NCBI RefSeq assembly: GCF_910592395.1
Contig: NC_088309.1
Coordinates: 11,224,501 to 11,288,500, forward strand
Reading direction: 5' to 3'
Origin: Lineus longissimus
Taxonomy: Eukaryota; Nemertea; Pilidiophora; Heteronemertea; Lineidae
DNA: 64,000 nt
Every line of letters starts with the position of its first letter. Positions within the stretch are counted from its first letter, which is position 1. The notes below the pieces were generated by a model. That model made no database searches and was not told the origin of the DNA. It saw nothing but the letters and a program-made list of their open reading frames with translations. Positions 35,361-56,390 of the stretch are shown one piece after another. The position numbers were made by a program, and so were the translations under genes.

Positions 35361-37780
35361 TAATTAAAAAAGATAACTACTTTAGTCAGCTGATTATTTG
35401 TATAAAGACATTTTTATCATATTGATGAAAATCTATTATAGACAGGGCATCTATAATAGATTAATAGATATAATAAAAGTAACAAACTTCTCTTGCCGCT
35501 ACCTGCTATAATGCATGCAACAAAACTCATGTTTGCAATGGTTATTGCAGGTACCTGTGACAATCTGCGATCGCTGCAACCTGCGATAATTAGCAAACCA
35601 ATCGATTATTGGTTTTACCCACAGACGAGCAATCTTTTTTATTGCTCAACTCGGTGATAATTGTCGCAGGTCGCTGCATACATGTAAAAATATCCTGTTT
35701 GCGTGGCACTTTTGTCAGCCGGCAGTAATTCACACGAATCTTTCTTTAGTAAACCGAGAACATTAATTCAGTCATTACTTCGATGCAGCTTTATTTACAC
35801 TTAACATAATATGTAGATATTTGATAATTTATTCTAATTTATAAATAGTCTTTTTTTCATATGGTTTATGATTCAGTTTGCATATCTTAAATACATATGA
35901 AAAAATACTATTTACAGGGTTTTCCAGAAGTAACTGATCACAACCTTTTGGACTGCATTATAGAAACTACTGGGCATATTTCTTGAAAGTTTGGTTATTT
36001 AAATCTGATTTTGGGACCTAATACATCTGGGTTGGAGATTTGCAAACCTAGTAAAGACATTTTGGCTTCATTGGAGCCTTTTGACAAAGGGGGGTGGCTG
36101 GAAAGGAGCTGATTTTTTTTCAGGTAGATATTTTTTAATGACACTAAAAACAACATTCTGAAGATTTCATCAACATCAAACTTTGCACAAAGTAGTTTTC
36201 GTACAGCTATCCAAAAGTGTGTGGTCATTTCTCCTGACTTTAGGATGCCATTTAAACATTGATCGTGATATGATATTTGTACTCGTACAAAGGGGACCAT
36301 TGCGACCTGAAAGAACGGGTCAATAAAAGCATTTTAAAGAAATATTCTTGTGAGGTGTGTTATTTCAAGTAGGACAAGATTAACAAGTAGCTTCACTGTT
36401 TGAGGTCTTAGAGGGGCACCGACTGTGTGGCAGGGACACAGCTTTTCCACAACAAACTTGAGAGTCCAGGGAAGTGCACTTCACTGATGGGAATTCTTCA
36501 CAGGACAGGTGGATATGTTCAAAGAGACAATATCGCAATCTTGATCCGTCAATAATACTTTACCATACATGTACATTGCGACTTTGGTGCAACCAAATGA
36601 TGCATACAGGATGACTGGTCCATTTGTCCAGACCAGATGGCAATGAATGACCTGTTGAAAGATTCACGTAGTCCATAAAGTCTAGAGACTGTGGTCATTG
36701 ATACTTCGTCACAGCAGAATTCTTTCACTTTGCAATGTGGTCATTGATAGCTTTGCAGTGATGCTCCTGTTGAAGTGCCACTCTCACATCTAACACCTCA
36801 CTCTCAAAGCAGATCCAAACAGATGGATATGTGCAACTAGGCGCTGCCTGTTCCATGCATACAGGTCATTGTATCGAGTATTCTGTGCGCTGTGCAAGAC
36901 TTCCCGCCATACGTTGTAAGAAAGGGCAGTAAGAATTTTGGAGAATTCTGCATTAAATAGCTGTAAACATCAGCTCGGGGGGCACAGTAGTGTGGCCGGA
37001 CTGTAGGATGTATTCTGTAGCCCTGGAAACAATATTGTCACGACCAACATTCATGCAATTGAGACTCCTAATGAGCATCTTGCTGGCTTATGGTCATTGA
37101 GATGACGTCGTCCCAATCATCTTTCTGCAGATACAATGGGTATTCATATGGCCACTATCAGAGATGATAGGAAAGGAAATAAGATAAAATGTTTTTAGGT
37201 AAACTTATTAAACAACTTTACAATGATTACATGAATGATCTGAAACCACACAAAATGGAGATCACAGTTGGTTTCGTATTTTAAGTACAGGTAGCTCACC
37301 TATAAGAAATGTACGACATTGATCTACTTTAGGCTACCTCATTCAAATAGATACACACATTGGTATCATCAAGGAGAGGCTATCCTTGAGATCATTCTAG
37401 TTATTATACCATATTTACATGCGCAGCACTGGTGACTCAAGAAAAATAGAACTTAAAGGTGTTGCAATTAAATTAGCTGTGGTTTCAAAATACAAATTCT
37501 AAGACGCCATGAAGTTTGGATCGCTGTCTTGTACACAATAATGCAATTACATGGATTCAAATTTGGTATTTATAGTATTGTATGTCTGTCTATATAACAG
37601 CATTGTCGATTACATTAGAAATTTCTTTATTCAATTTTCAATTTGAATGAAGGGAGTCCCAACCTGATGAAAAATGATGCATTGTTCTTTTACACTGTAC
37701 ATTAACTGGGTTAACATTTAAAATCTCATACATGTAACTGGAAGGTGTAACATTTTGATGATAGAACCCAAGCAAATATT
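35361..37780. other. Intergenic DNA between convergent TMEM199 and IDH3A
   Basis: No supported gene. 35540-35690 shares short blocks (GCAGGT..CTGTGACAATC, GCAATCTTTT, GTCGCAGGTCGCTGCA) with 44720-44850, so a diverged dispersed repeat is likely. 36400-37190 is less AT-rich but has no recognisable frame. Confidence 0.45.
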
Positions 37781-38181
37781 AGTCGTAGTTCCACCTATCA
37801 TAAAACCCTGTGATTTTTCAATACCTGTGTCTTCGCCGTGTGTCAAAAAACCCGGGGCGCACTTACACCTATCAGTGGTGTTAGATAATGGTTAATAGCC
37901 CCGGCGACAGGTGTGCTGTAGGTAGGGAGCTCTCCTGTGTTTCTTTCCCGTTGGAGGGGGCGTAATACCGAGGCAACTACACCGCGCCATCTGTCGCCGG
38001 ATCTTAGAACTTGCAATTGCCGTGTCTATTCAGATTCCACCTATCAAAAAACCCGTGTTGAACACGGGTCTTAATTAGCCCCCGATAGACACAGGGATTT
38101 GACACACGGGTCTATTTAGACACGGCAATTCATAGGTGTAAGCGCAAAAGACACAGGGATTTGATAGGTGGAAGTACGACT
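37781..38181. mobile_element. Inverted-repeat element (MITE), ~400 bp
   Basis: Left AGTCGTAGTTCCACCTATCA and right TGATAGGTGGAAGTACGACT are near-perfect reverse complements, flanked by TA when the outer base is trimmed. The interior holds further inverted blocks (CGCACTTACACCTAT/ATAGGTGTAAGCGC and ACCCGTGTTGAACACGGGT). No ORF. Confidence 0.8.
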
Positions 38182-38488
38182 ACTGATGCCATTCTAACTA
38201 AAGCCTTAGTAATGATACTAAACAATTTGGTCTACATATTTGACAACTTTCCAACATTCTACTTTCAGAACACTTATTTACCTGAGTTTAAAATCTCAGA
38301 GTCCCAGTTGTTAGAAAGCGTGTTAGCTCAAGATGACATGACATTTCATATAAATTTACATGCAACAAAATGTCAACATGCTGATATGAGCTAACATGCT
38401 TTGAACATTTGGGCCCTAACACATACTAACAGCACTAATATCTACAGTAAAATCAGTTCCAATTCTCTTGCACTTTTTGTTAACTACT

Positions 38489-38803
38489 GGGTGTAAAAAA
38501 ACCACGATACACTTTTAAATTGAATACAATCATGTAGCATCAAGAATATATTTAGAACCTAGTTAAATAATAGTTTTTAGCCTCGATGATTGTATGATTT
38601 AGCTCGGCTGTGTGTCAAGATCACAAGAAATAACCTCAAAATCAGCAACGTACAGTAGCTTCTTTCAATGTCAGTTTAACGCTGCAGCCTGCAGCCAGCT
38701 TAGCTACATACATTGTATATATGATAATACAAGGATTGGATAAATGTTCTGAATAAATTTTGACGCTATTCTATTTTAAAAGTGTATCGCGTTTTTTACA
38801 CCA
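38489..38803. mobile_element. Inverted-repeat element, 315 bp
   Basis: GGTGTAAAAAAACCACGATA at the left is matched by TATCGCGTTTTTTACACC at the right; the match extends through ACACTTTTAAA/TTTAAAAGTGT. No coding capacity; target duplication unclear. Confidence 0.75.
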
Positions 38804-38992
38804 AGTACATGTATGGCCCTAACATTCCACTGCACTAACTTTAACAGCAACTCTTCAAATACAGCCAAAAGTTTTCACATAAAGCCATTTGGACTACTGG
38901 GCAATGAGAAAAAAACTTACACATTTGAACTAAAACGCAGCCTGGACATTAAAAGATTTGAGTATTTTACATCAAACTAGCAAGAAAAAGAT

Positions 38993-39170
38993 CAGTAGAA
39001 CCTCTCTATAAAGGACACCCTACGGACTGACAAGTGCTGTCCTCAATAGAGAGGTGTCTTGATTAGAGATGTCAAATTGAATGGAAACACCGAATTTGGG
39101 ACCAAATTTAGTGTCCTTTATAGAGAGGGTGTCCTTAATAGAGAGGTGTCCACTAAGGGAGGTTCTACTG
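38993..39170. mobile_element. TA-type MITE near the IDH3A 3' end
   Basis: CAGTAGAACCTCTCTATAAA...GGAGGTTCTACTG|TA, 178 bp; left TA not preserved. Confidence 0.8.
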
Positions 39171-39598
39171 TACTATTATAGCAAATAATGAAACATCAAA
39201 TGATCCCACAACTTTCTGAGAAAACAGTTTTTTTTGTGGATTCAGATACCCACAAGAAATGCTTCATTCAATTTATCATAACAACAACTGATAGCAACTA
39301 CGTAGAAGTAGGACTTGATAGTGACACTGGTAGTTTGCTATCAAAATTGATTGAAAGGTTGATGGGGTGGATTGTTTTGTTATGATCATGTGGTCATTAT
39401 CCACATCATTTAATAACAGGATTTCTCTCACGATGTTTGGCTCAATTGTGTGAAAAAGGTTTATACTTATCTCCTCTTGTTTTCACAGATTTTGAGATAT
39501 ATTTTTGGCGGGGGTTTGGGAATAGAGCACATACATGAAAACCTCAAACTGATACGAAACATGAATTTCAAGAGTCAGTCAGCGGAAGTTTATTTGAT

Positions 39599-49913
<10,315 letters not shown>

Positions 49914-50040
49914 TTTTTAGTTTGTTCCATTCCAATAGAACCGCCGTTAACTCCACCTAGCCGCGACGACAATCCCAAACATAGCGGTTAAAATCGCATC
50001 CTGAACTCGCATCCCGAGTAAGAAGAAAGCGGCAGATAGA
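49914..50040. promoter_or_regulatory. Probable IDH3A upstream region
   Basis: Short segment between the chosen IDH3A start and the first LINE sequence; contains a GC-rich patch (CCACCTAGCCGCGACGAC). Promoter role is inferred from position only. Confidence 0.35.
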
Positions 50041-51220
50041 GAAGAATACAAAGCATCTAAAACTACTGTCCCTCTCCCGACTAGCAAAGGAGTAACTCAC
50101 TGCCTTTTTAAACTCCATTATGTAGATAAAGAAGGCCCCAAGGTGATGAAGTCGGCGTACAAATTCCCAATTCCAAAGAAAGGAAATAAGGACTCCTTAC
50201 TCACTGCTAGATAACTACCGCGGGATCACAATAACGTCTACCTTTGTGGCAAGCTGCTGGAGCTGATCTGCCTCATGTGCACTGAGAAAGACCTTACTGA
50301 TGGGCAAAATGGATTAAAGTATGGTTTCTCAGCTGGAAGATCACCATCAATGGCCTATGTTCTTGTGACCGAAGCCATCGCCGAGACCAGGGAAATGAAA
50401 CAGGACATGTTGATCTGCTCACTGGATGCCCGCAAGCCCGGCCCCCTCACTCCATTAATTTAGGGGGTACCTATGCTTGTACCAGAATTTCAGAGTGACC
50501 CCCTTTGGTAGGGAACACAGAAAATGATAGACCCCTTAAGTAGGGGACAGGACTGATTTTTACCACCCTTTTTGAGGGATTTTTCTAAGAAATCAACCCC
50601 TTTATTAAGGTGAACCTATCTCCAACGGTCCTCGGGGTCCTCGTTGATGGAGAAAAACCGGGAGAAAGCACGTGTCTGCGGCGTGGTCGTTTACCGAACA
50701 AAAAGGATACCCTTAAATACGGGGTGTGGACCCTAAAATACGGGGCGCACATTAATGGGACTCTCAGCATACCCCTTTTACAGAAATTGAACGGAACTGA
50801 TCGGCAAAATTGACCCTTTCTTCATGGTTTGAACGGGGTTTTCTCCGTACCTCAAACCTGAAAAAGTGACCCTTTTCCGTACATTTCCCGTACGCGCATG
50901 CGGTCACAAAAAATTTTGAGTGAGGGGGCCGGGCCCGCAAGGCCTTTGATGTTATGTCCCACTCTCGCCTCAAACTCAAGATGTTCGCGTTCGGATCGGT
51001 ACGCGGTACACCAATGAAGAAATCCCTGTGGTGCTTGATTGATGATCTGTATGACTAAAGTACAGAGGTTGTGATATGGTGCAGCGAAGACAGCAGAGAG
51101 TATGCAGTCCGACAAGGAGTGAAGCACACTGGGCGCAGGGCTAAGGGCGTAGTTATGTCTCCAACACTATACAAGTTGTATGCTAACGACCTGGCATCGT
51201 CTCTAATGAATTCGGTGGTA
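50041..51220 (+). pseudogene. Decayed LINE reverse transcriptase, interrupted by a DNA transposon
   Basis: Fragments of a non-LTR polymerase in order: FPIPKKGNKDSLLT, NYRGITITSTF after a frame break, GFSAGRSPSMA, ICSLDARK (start of motif A), then after the insertion AFDVMSHSRL, SLWCLIDDLYD and YKLYANDLA. Several frameshifts and stops show it is dead. It lies just upstream of IDH3A on the opposite strand. Confidence 0.82.
50437..50933. mobile_element. Non-autonomous DNA transposon nested in the LINE, 8-bp target duplication
   Basis: Perfect duplication CCCGCAAG (50429-50436 and 50934-50941). Perfect 16-bp terminal inverted repeats CCCGGCCCCCTCACTC/GAGTGAGGGGGCCGGG. It splits the LINE motif A between LDARK and AFDV. 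Same family as 48764-49616 by its termini and by internal TTTAGGGGGTAC. Confidence 0.92.
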
Positions 51221-51404
51221 ATAACATAATTATGGAAGACAAGGACAAAGTTAGGGATGTGAAAATGACCATTTTACATCCCAATTTTGTACCTGCAATA
51301 GAAAGTTTAGTATGAAATCTACAGATGAAATGAAGAAAACAATGAAAATGGAGAGCAAAAATAAAAGAACTTGGAGCATAGAATGTACCATTGAATCCCC
51401 ATAA
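51221..51404. other. Unassigned DNA left of the 96-bp array
   Basis: Nothing recognised. Confidence 0.4.
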
Positions 51405-52700
51405 TCGTAACTTCCTTGGCCCAGTAACTGTATCAGGACCTGGGCATGAAGACAGGCTTCCGTCTTGAGGATAGAAGACAGTTCTCTGCTCCTTGGTTGT
51501 GTTAAGGACAGAGACAGGCTTAATAATATTGTATCAGGCTCAGGGCATGAAGACATGCTTCCGTCTAGTCTCCAATACAGAAGAATGTTCTCCGGTCCTT
51601 GGTTGCGTTGAGGACAGTGACAGGCTAAACTGTATCAGGATCTGGGCATGAAGACAGGCTTCCGTCTCGAGGGCAGAAGATAGTTATCTGGTCCTTGGTT
51701 GTGTTCAGGACAGAGAAGGGCTAAGCTGTATCAGGTTCAGCGCATGAAGACATGCTTCCGTCTGGTCTCCAATACAGAAGAATGTTCTCCGGTCCTTGGT
51801 TGTGTTCAAGACAGAGAAGGGCTAAACTGTATCAGGATCTGGGCATTAAGACAGCTTCTGTATCGAGGACAGAAGAGAGTTCTCATGCCCTTGGTTGTGT
51901 TCAGGACAGAGACGTGCTAAACTGTATCAGGCTCAGGGCATGAAGACAGGCTTCAGTATCGAAGACAGAAGAAAGTTCTCAGGTCCTTGGTTGTGCTGAG
52001 GACAGAGACGGGCTAAACTGTATCAGGATCTGGGCATGAAGACAGGCTTCTGTATCGAGAACAGAAGACAGTTCTCTGCTCCTTGGTTGAGGTGAGGACA
52101 GAGACGGGCTAAACTGTATCAGACTCAGGGTATGAAGGCAGGCTTCTGTCGTGAGGACAGTAGACAGTTCTCAGGTCCTTGGTTGTGTTTAGGACAGAGA
52201 CGGGCTAAACTGTGACGGGCTAAACTGTATCAGGATCTGGGCATGAAGACAGGCTTCTGTATCGAGAACAGAAGACAGTTCTCTGCTCCTTGGTTGAGTT
52301 GAGGACAGAGACGGGCTAAACTGTATCAGACTCAGGGCATGAAGGCAGGCTTCCGTCGTGAGGACAGTAGACAGTTCTCAGGTCCTTGGTTGTGTTTAGG
52401 ACAGAGACGGGCTAAACTGTGACGGGCTAAACTGTATCAGGATCTGGGCATGAAGACAGGCTTCTGTATCGAGAACAGAAGACAGTTCTATGCTCCTTGG
52501 TTGAGTTGAGGACAGAGACGGGCTAAACTGTATCAGGCTCAGGGCATGAAGACATGCTTCCGTCTAGTCTCCAGTACAGAAGAATGTTCTCTAGTCCTTG
52601 GTTGTGTTGAAGACAGGCTTCCGTCTGGAGAACAGAAGACAGTTCTCTGCTCATTGGTTGTGTTGAAGACAGAGACGGGCTAAACTGGATCAGGATCTTG
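51405..52700. repeat. 96-bp tandem array, about 13-14 units
   Basis: Unit blocks: GGGCTAAACTGTATCAGG, CTGGGCATGAAGACAGGCTT, GACAGAAGACAGTTCTCTG, CTCCTTGGTTGTGTT. Two subtypes (CAGGATCTGGG and CAGGCTCAGGG) partly alternate, and near 52160-52560 a two-unit block is repeated with a 15-bp extra GACGGGCTAAACTGT. No long frame. Confidence 0.9.
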
Positions 52701-53220
52701 ACGGTTCGGCGCTGAAAGTGTTTGACTGTGGATCGGCTGCTGGTATTTTCGAGGATACATTGGAATTAGGGTATCCTGAGCTTCAGACCTTTATACTCCT
52801 TCGTCATATCGAGAGGCGGAGGATATTGTAAACCACTGGTGCCTAGATGGTTAAAGGGGTACGCCGGTCGTTGACGTATATTTACTGTTTGGTCCAATCA
52901 TATCTAGTTCCTACTTCTAACGCCAATCAACTCCAATAGTCAGTAGTCAAACGCTCGAGCGCTATCTGTATACAATTGGTTCGTGTATAAGTTTTCCCGA
53001 CCGCTGCAAGTTAGTTCAGTCCGACTTTGTGTTTTAAGGATGCGGGTTACTTTGTTGCCCGATGACCATCCTCCTCCCTCTGTACACAAGCTCGGTCAAT
53101 AGTGTCGAATGTTGGCCTGTGCTTTAGGACGCCTGATGACCAATTAATTAGATGTTCGAGTGACCCTGCTCGTAGGGTCGGAGAAACGAACAGCGAACAT
53201 TGACCCCGGATTTCCTCAGG
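52701..53220. other. Non-repetitive segment upstream of the orphan exon
   Basis: A 44-codon open stretch at about 52692-52829 (DGSALKVFDCGSAAG...) ends in TAA and is unidentified. 52865-53220 could be a promoter and 5'UTR for the exon at 53221: it has TATAAG near 52987 and a short palindromic CCTGCTCGTAGGGTC. Confidence 0.35.
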
Positions 53221-53307
53221 ATGGCTTTAGATGTAGACAAACTTGTTACTGATGGGAGTAATGCTGACAAAATCGGAGTGATTTATAAGCGTCTCGCCAG
53301 TTTATTT
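53221..53307 (+). CDS. Candidate first coding exon of an unidentified gene
   Basis: ATG at 53221 opens 29 codons (MALDVDKLVTDGSNADKI..., ending RLASLF) and is followed by a strong donor, GTAAGT, in phase 0. The peptide looks like a soluble helical N-terminus, but I do not recognise it. Downstream on the same strand is an array of exon-like units with strong acceptors (54658 onward); whether they belong together is unknown. Confidence 0.35.
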
Positions 53308-53524
53308 GTAAGTATAGATTAAACCAGTTAGGTTGCGGAAAATACTCGCCACATTTATCCGAGGACTTTATTTGACACGTGGCGGAAAACGACAGTGAAA
53401 CCACCTGCTATGTTTCTGAATCGAGAAAGTCCTAATCCTAGTCAGCAGTGAAGGACATGGCAGATTCATCTTGACCACAAAAGCTTTTGCATCTCACAAG
53501 ATCCGGTTATGGACCATGGGAAGG

Positions 53525-53548
53525 TTCAGGGAGTTGCAACTCCCTGAA
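53525..53548. repeat. Perfect 24-bp palindrome
   Basis: TTCAGGGAGTTG directly followed by its reverse complement CAACTCCCTGAA, without spacer. Confidence 0.9.
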
Positions 53549-53676
53549 AAGGGCGAGAAGGCGGCCAGTGCACGATTCTGCTGACACGGCCTGGTCCAGC
53601 TGGACTTATGCTAATTGCTTTGATACCATCAAAAAATAATCGTCGCCCAAAAAGGCAAAAAAGCATTATAAAAGTT

Positions 53677-53748
53677 GCGCTTGGTAGGATTCGAACCCAC
53701 AACACAGGTCATGCCAGTCTGACGCTCTATGCTCTGAGCTAACGCGCC
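53677..53748 (-). pseudogene. tRNA-like sequence, 72 nt (tRNA pseudogene or SINE head)
   Basis: The - strand reads GGCGCGTTAGCTCAGAGCAT...GTGGGTTCGAATCCTACC...AAGCGC. The A box (TTAGCTCAGAG) and B box (GGTTCGAATCC) are excellent and the T arm pairs. The anticodon stem does not pair, and the acceptor stem pairs only partly. A second, shorter T-arm match (GTTGTGGGTTCGAACC) lies at 54115-54131 on the + strand. Confidence 0.65.
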
Positions 53749-54335
53749 ACAACTTCTGAAAGTTGTTCGACCACTTTGTGGAGTTTGATTTGCCCTTTCT
53801 TCGACGATTTGCGCATGTCCCTGCCATGATTAGCCCCTTTGCGCATGACCATGTCATGATTAGCCCATTTACGCATGTCTTTGGAATGGCACTGTGATTG
53901 CGAGGGCATTTTCAAATTGCGTGGTGAACAAACACTCCCGATTTCTCATGTTAGACCGTGTTTACGTTGTCAAAAAGCGTGATCAAATGTAAGTACGATG
54001 TTCTTTGTTACTGTTTATTAGGCGTATTTAGTCACTGTTGATTTTTCAGGCCGAAATATTATGTTCTAAAGGTACTGCGGTGTATACCAATCAATACACT
54101 GCATGTATGCCTCGTGTTGTGGGTTCGAACCAAATAAGCGGAGATGTGCCAAAGGCTTCCATCTTTGACCTTGCACCTCCACCGCATATTAATATCGTCT
54201 TTTATTGTTATGTTTTAGGTCACGTACCCGTAATAAACGTCTAAGCCATATTTCAGTTGAATAAAGACAATCCGCCACACTCGCATAACTTTTTCCCAGA
54301 GGCTTAGTTAATGAGGAACGCTTTCCATCCAAATA

Positions 54336-54437
54336 CAGTGGAACCTCTGTTAGCGAACACCTCTCTATTAAGGACAACCTCTCTATTAAGGACACAAGTT
54401 TTGGTCCCAAAATTGGTCGTTTCCATTCAATTTGACC
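54336..54437. mobile_element. Truncated TA-type MITE
   Basis: TA|CAGTGGAACCTCTGTTAGC through TTTGACCTCGTGAAT; the right third is missing. Confidence 0.75.
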
Positions 54438-54619
54438 TCGTGAATCATTTCGACCTACTTTGAGATGTAAGAGGCCCCTATTGTCGGCTTTGTGTAACTA
54501 TATCTTGCCTGCCTAGCTGCTGCCTATATTCTCCCTTTAATATCAACACCAGTGACTAGTGATGTTTCCTAAACACCAGACCGATTTAATTGTGGTTTGC
54601 ACAGGGTTGTCATCAATCT

Positions 54620-56180
54620 TGTTGTCCATATGAGATTGTATTCTTCTGTCTTTGCAGACAGCTCTACTGCAAGAGCAGGCCTAGATTTTTGGTATCGGGA
54701 GGTTCTTCAACCGAAGGAGGGTCAAGTTTGGAGGCAAGCTACAAGGTTAGAATAGATATATTAGTTTGTAAAGTGAAAAAGTTTGAAAGTTTGTGAAATT
54801 GTATCCTTCTATCTTTGCAGAAAGCTCTACTGGAAGAGCAGCGGGCCTAGTGCAGGCAAAGATTTCTGGTATCGGGAGGTTCTTCAACCGAAGGAGGGTC
54901 TATTTTGGAGGCAAGCTACAAGGTTAGGATAGATATTAGTTTGTAAAGTGAAAAAGTTTGAAAGTTTATGAAATTGTACCCTTCTATCTTTGCAGAAAGT
55001 TCTACTGGAAGAGCAGGCCTAGATATCTGGTATCGGGAGGTTCTTCAACCGGAGGAGGGTCAAGTTTGGAGGCAAGCTACAAGGTAAGAATAGATATTAG
55101 TTTGTAAAGTGAAAAAGTTTGAAAGTTTGTGAAATTGTATCCTTCTATCTTTGCAGACAGTTCAACTGGAAGTGCAGGCCTAGATATCTGGTATCGGGAG
55201 GTTCTTCAACCGAAGGAGGGTCTAGTTTGGAGGCAAGCTACAAGGTTAGAATAGACATTAGTTTGTAAAGTGAAAAAGTTTGAAAGTTTATGAAATTGTA
55301 CCCTTCTATCTTTGCAGACAGTTCAACTGGAAGTGCAGGCCTAGATATCTGGTATCGGGAGGTTCTTCAACCGAAGGAGGGTCTAGTTTGGAGGCAAGCT
55401 ACAAGGTTAGAATAGACATTAGTTTGTAAAGTGAAAAAGTTTGAAAGTTTATGAGATTGTATCCTTCTATCTTTGCAGAAAGTTCTACTGGAAGAGCAGG
55501 CCTAGATTTTTGGTATCGGGAGGTTCTTCAACCGAGGGAGGGTCTAGTTTGGAGGCAAGCTACAAGGTTAGAATAGACATTAGTTTGTAAAGTGAAAAAG
55601 TTTGAAAGTTTATGAGATTGTATCCTTCTATCTTTGCAGAAAGTTCTACTGGAAGAGCAGGCCTAGATTTTTGGTATCGGGAGGTTCTTCAACCGAGGGA
55701 GGGTCTAGTTTGGAGGCAAGCCACAAGGTTAGAATAGATATTAGTTTGTAAAGTGAAAAAGTTTGAAAGTTTGTGAAATTGTATCCTTCTATCTTTGCAG
55801 GCAGTTCAACTGGAAGTGCAGGCCTAGTGCAGGCAAAGATTTCTGGTATCGGGAGGTTCTTCAAACGGAGGAGGGTCTGCTTTGAAGGCAAGCCACAAGG
55901 TTAAAATAGATATTAGTTTGTAAAGTGAAAAAGTTTGAAAGTTTATGAAATTGTACCCTTCTATCTTTGCAGAAAGTTCTACTGGAAGAGCAGGCCTAGA
56001 TATCTGGTATTAGGAGGTTCTTCAACCGAAGGAGGGTCTAGTTTGGAGGCAAGTCACAAGGTTAGAATAGATATTAGTTTGTAACGTGAAAAAGTTTGAC
56101 AGTTGATGAGATTGTTTTCTTCTATCTTTGCAGACAGTTCAACTGGAAGTGCAGGCCTAGATATCAGGTATCGGGAGGTT
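54620..56180 (+). repeat. ~161-bp tandem array of ten exon-like units
   Basis: Each unit has a pyrimidine-rich acceptor (CCTTCTATCTTTGCAG), an 88-nt segment ending GCAAGCTACAAG, then GTTAGAATAG (GTAAGAATAG in unit 3) and a conserved spacer. Exon-like segments start at 54658, 54821, 54996, 55157, 55318, 55479, 55640, 55801, 55973 and 56134. Units 2 and 8 have small insertions (102 and 99 nt) and unit 10 is cut off. In phase 0 every unit encodes eight or nine codons then TAG (KVLLEEQA or TVQLEVQA types). In one other frame it stays open (GLDIWYREVLQPKEGLVWRQ). Satellite or duplicated exon: undecided. Confidence 0.9.
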
Positions 56181-56199
56181 TTTCTTTAGAATCCTACTT

Positions 56200-56334
56200 T
56201 TAAATCCCACTTGCACGTTTTCTTTAGTAATGACTTTTATTTTATCCTGTATTGATGTTTTAATGTTTTATTATAAATTGTAAAGCGCTTAGAAGTTTTA
56301 ACAACGTTAAGCGCTATACAAATTTTTTAATAAA

Positions 56335-56372
<38 letters not shown>

Positions 56373-56390
56373 TAATAATTAATAATCAAT
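56200..56390 (+). mobile_element. LINE/SINE 3' tail with (AAT)n microsatellite
   Basis: TAAAGCGCTTAGAAG...GTTAAGCGCTATACAAATTTTTTAA then AATAAAAATAAT and about a dozen AAT repeats (56330-56385). It separates the 161-bp array from the 286-bp array. Confidence 0.7.

Noticed and set aside
50101-50118. ATG with MEFKKA and a GTGAGT donor as IDH3A exon 1
   Set aside because: It lies antisense within recognisable decayed LINE sequence and gives a less typical import signal than the exon at 49913-49884, which is in phase and has a basic presequence.
53677-53748. Functional tRNA gene
   Set aside because: A and B boxes are good, but the anticodon stem does not pair and the acceptor stem is imperfect; more likely a pseudogene or SINE head.
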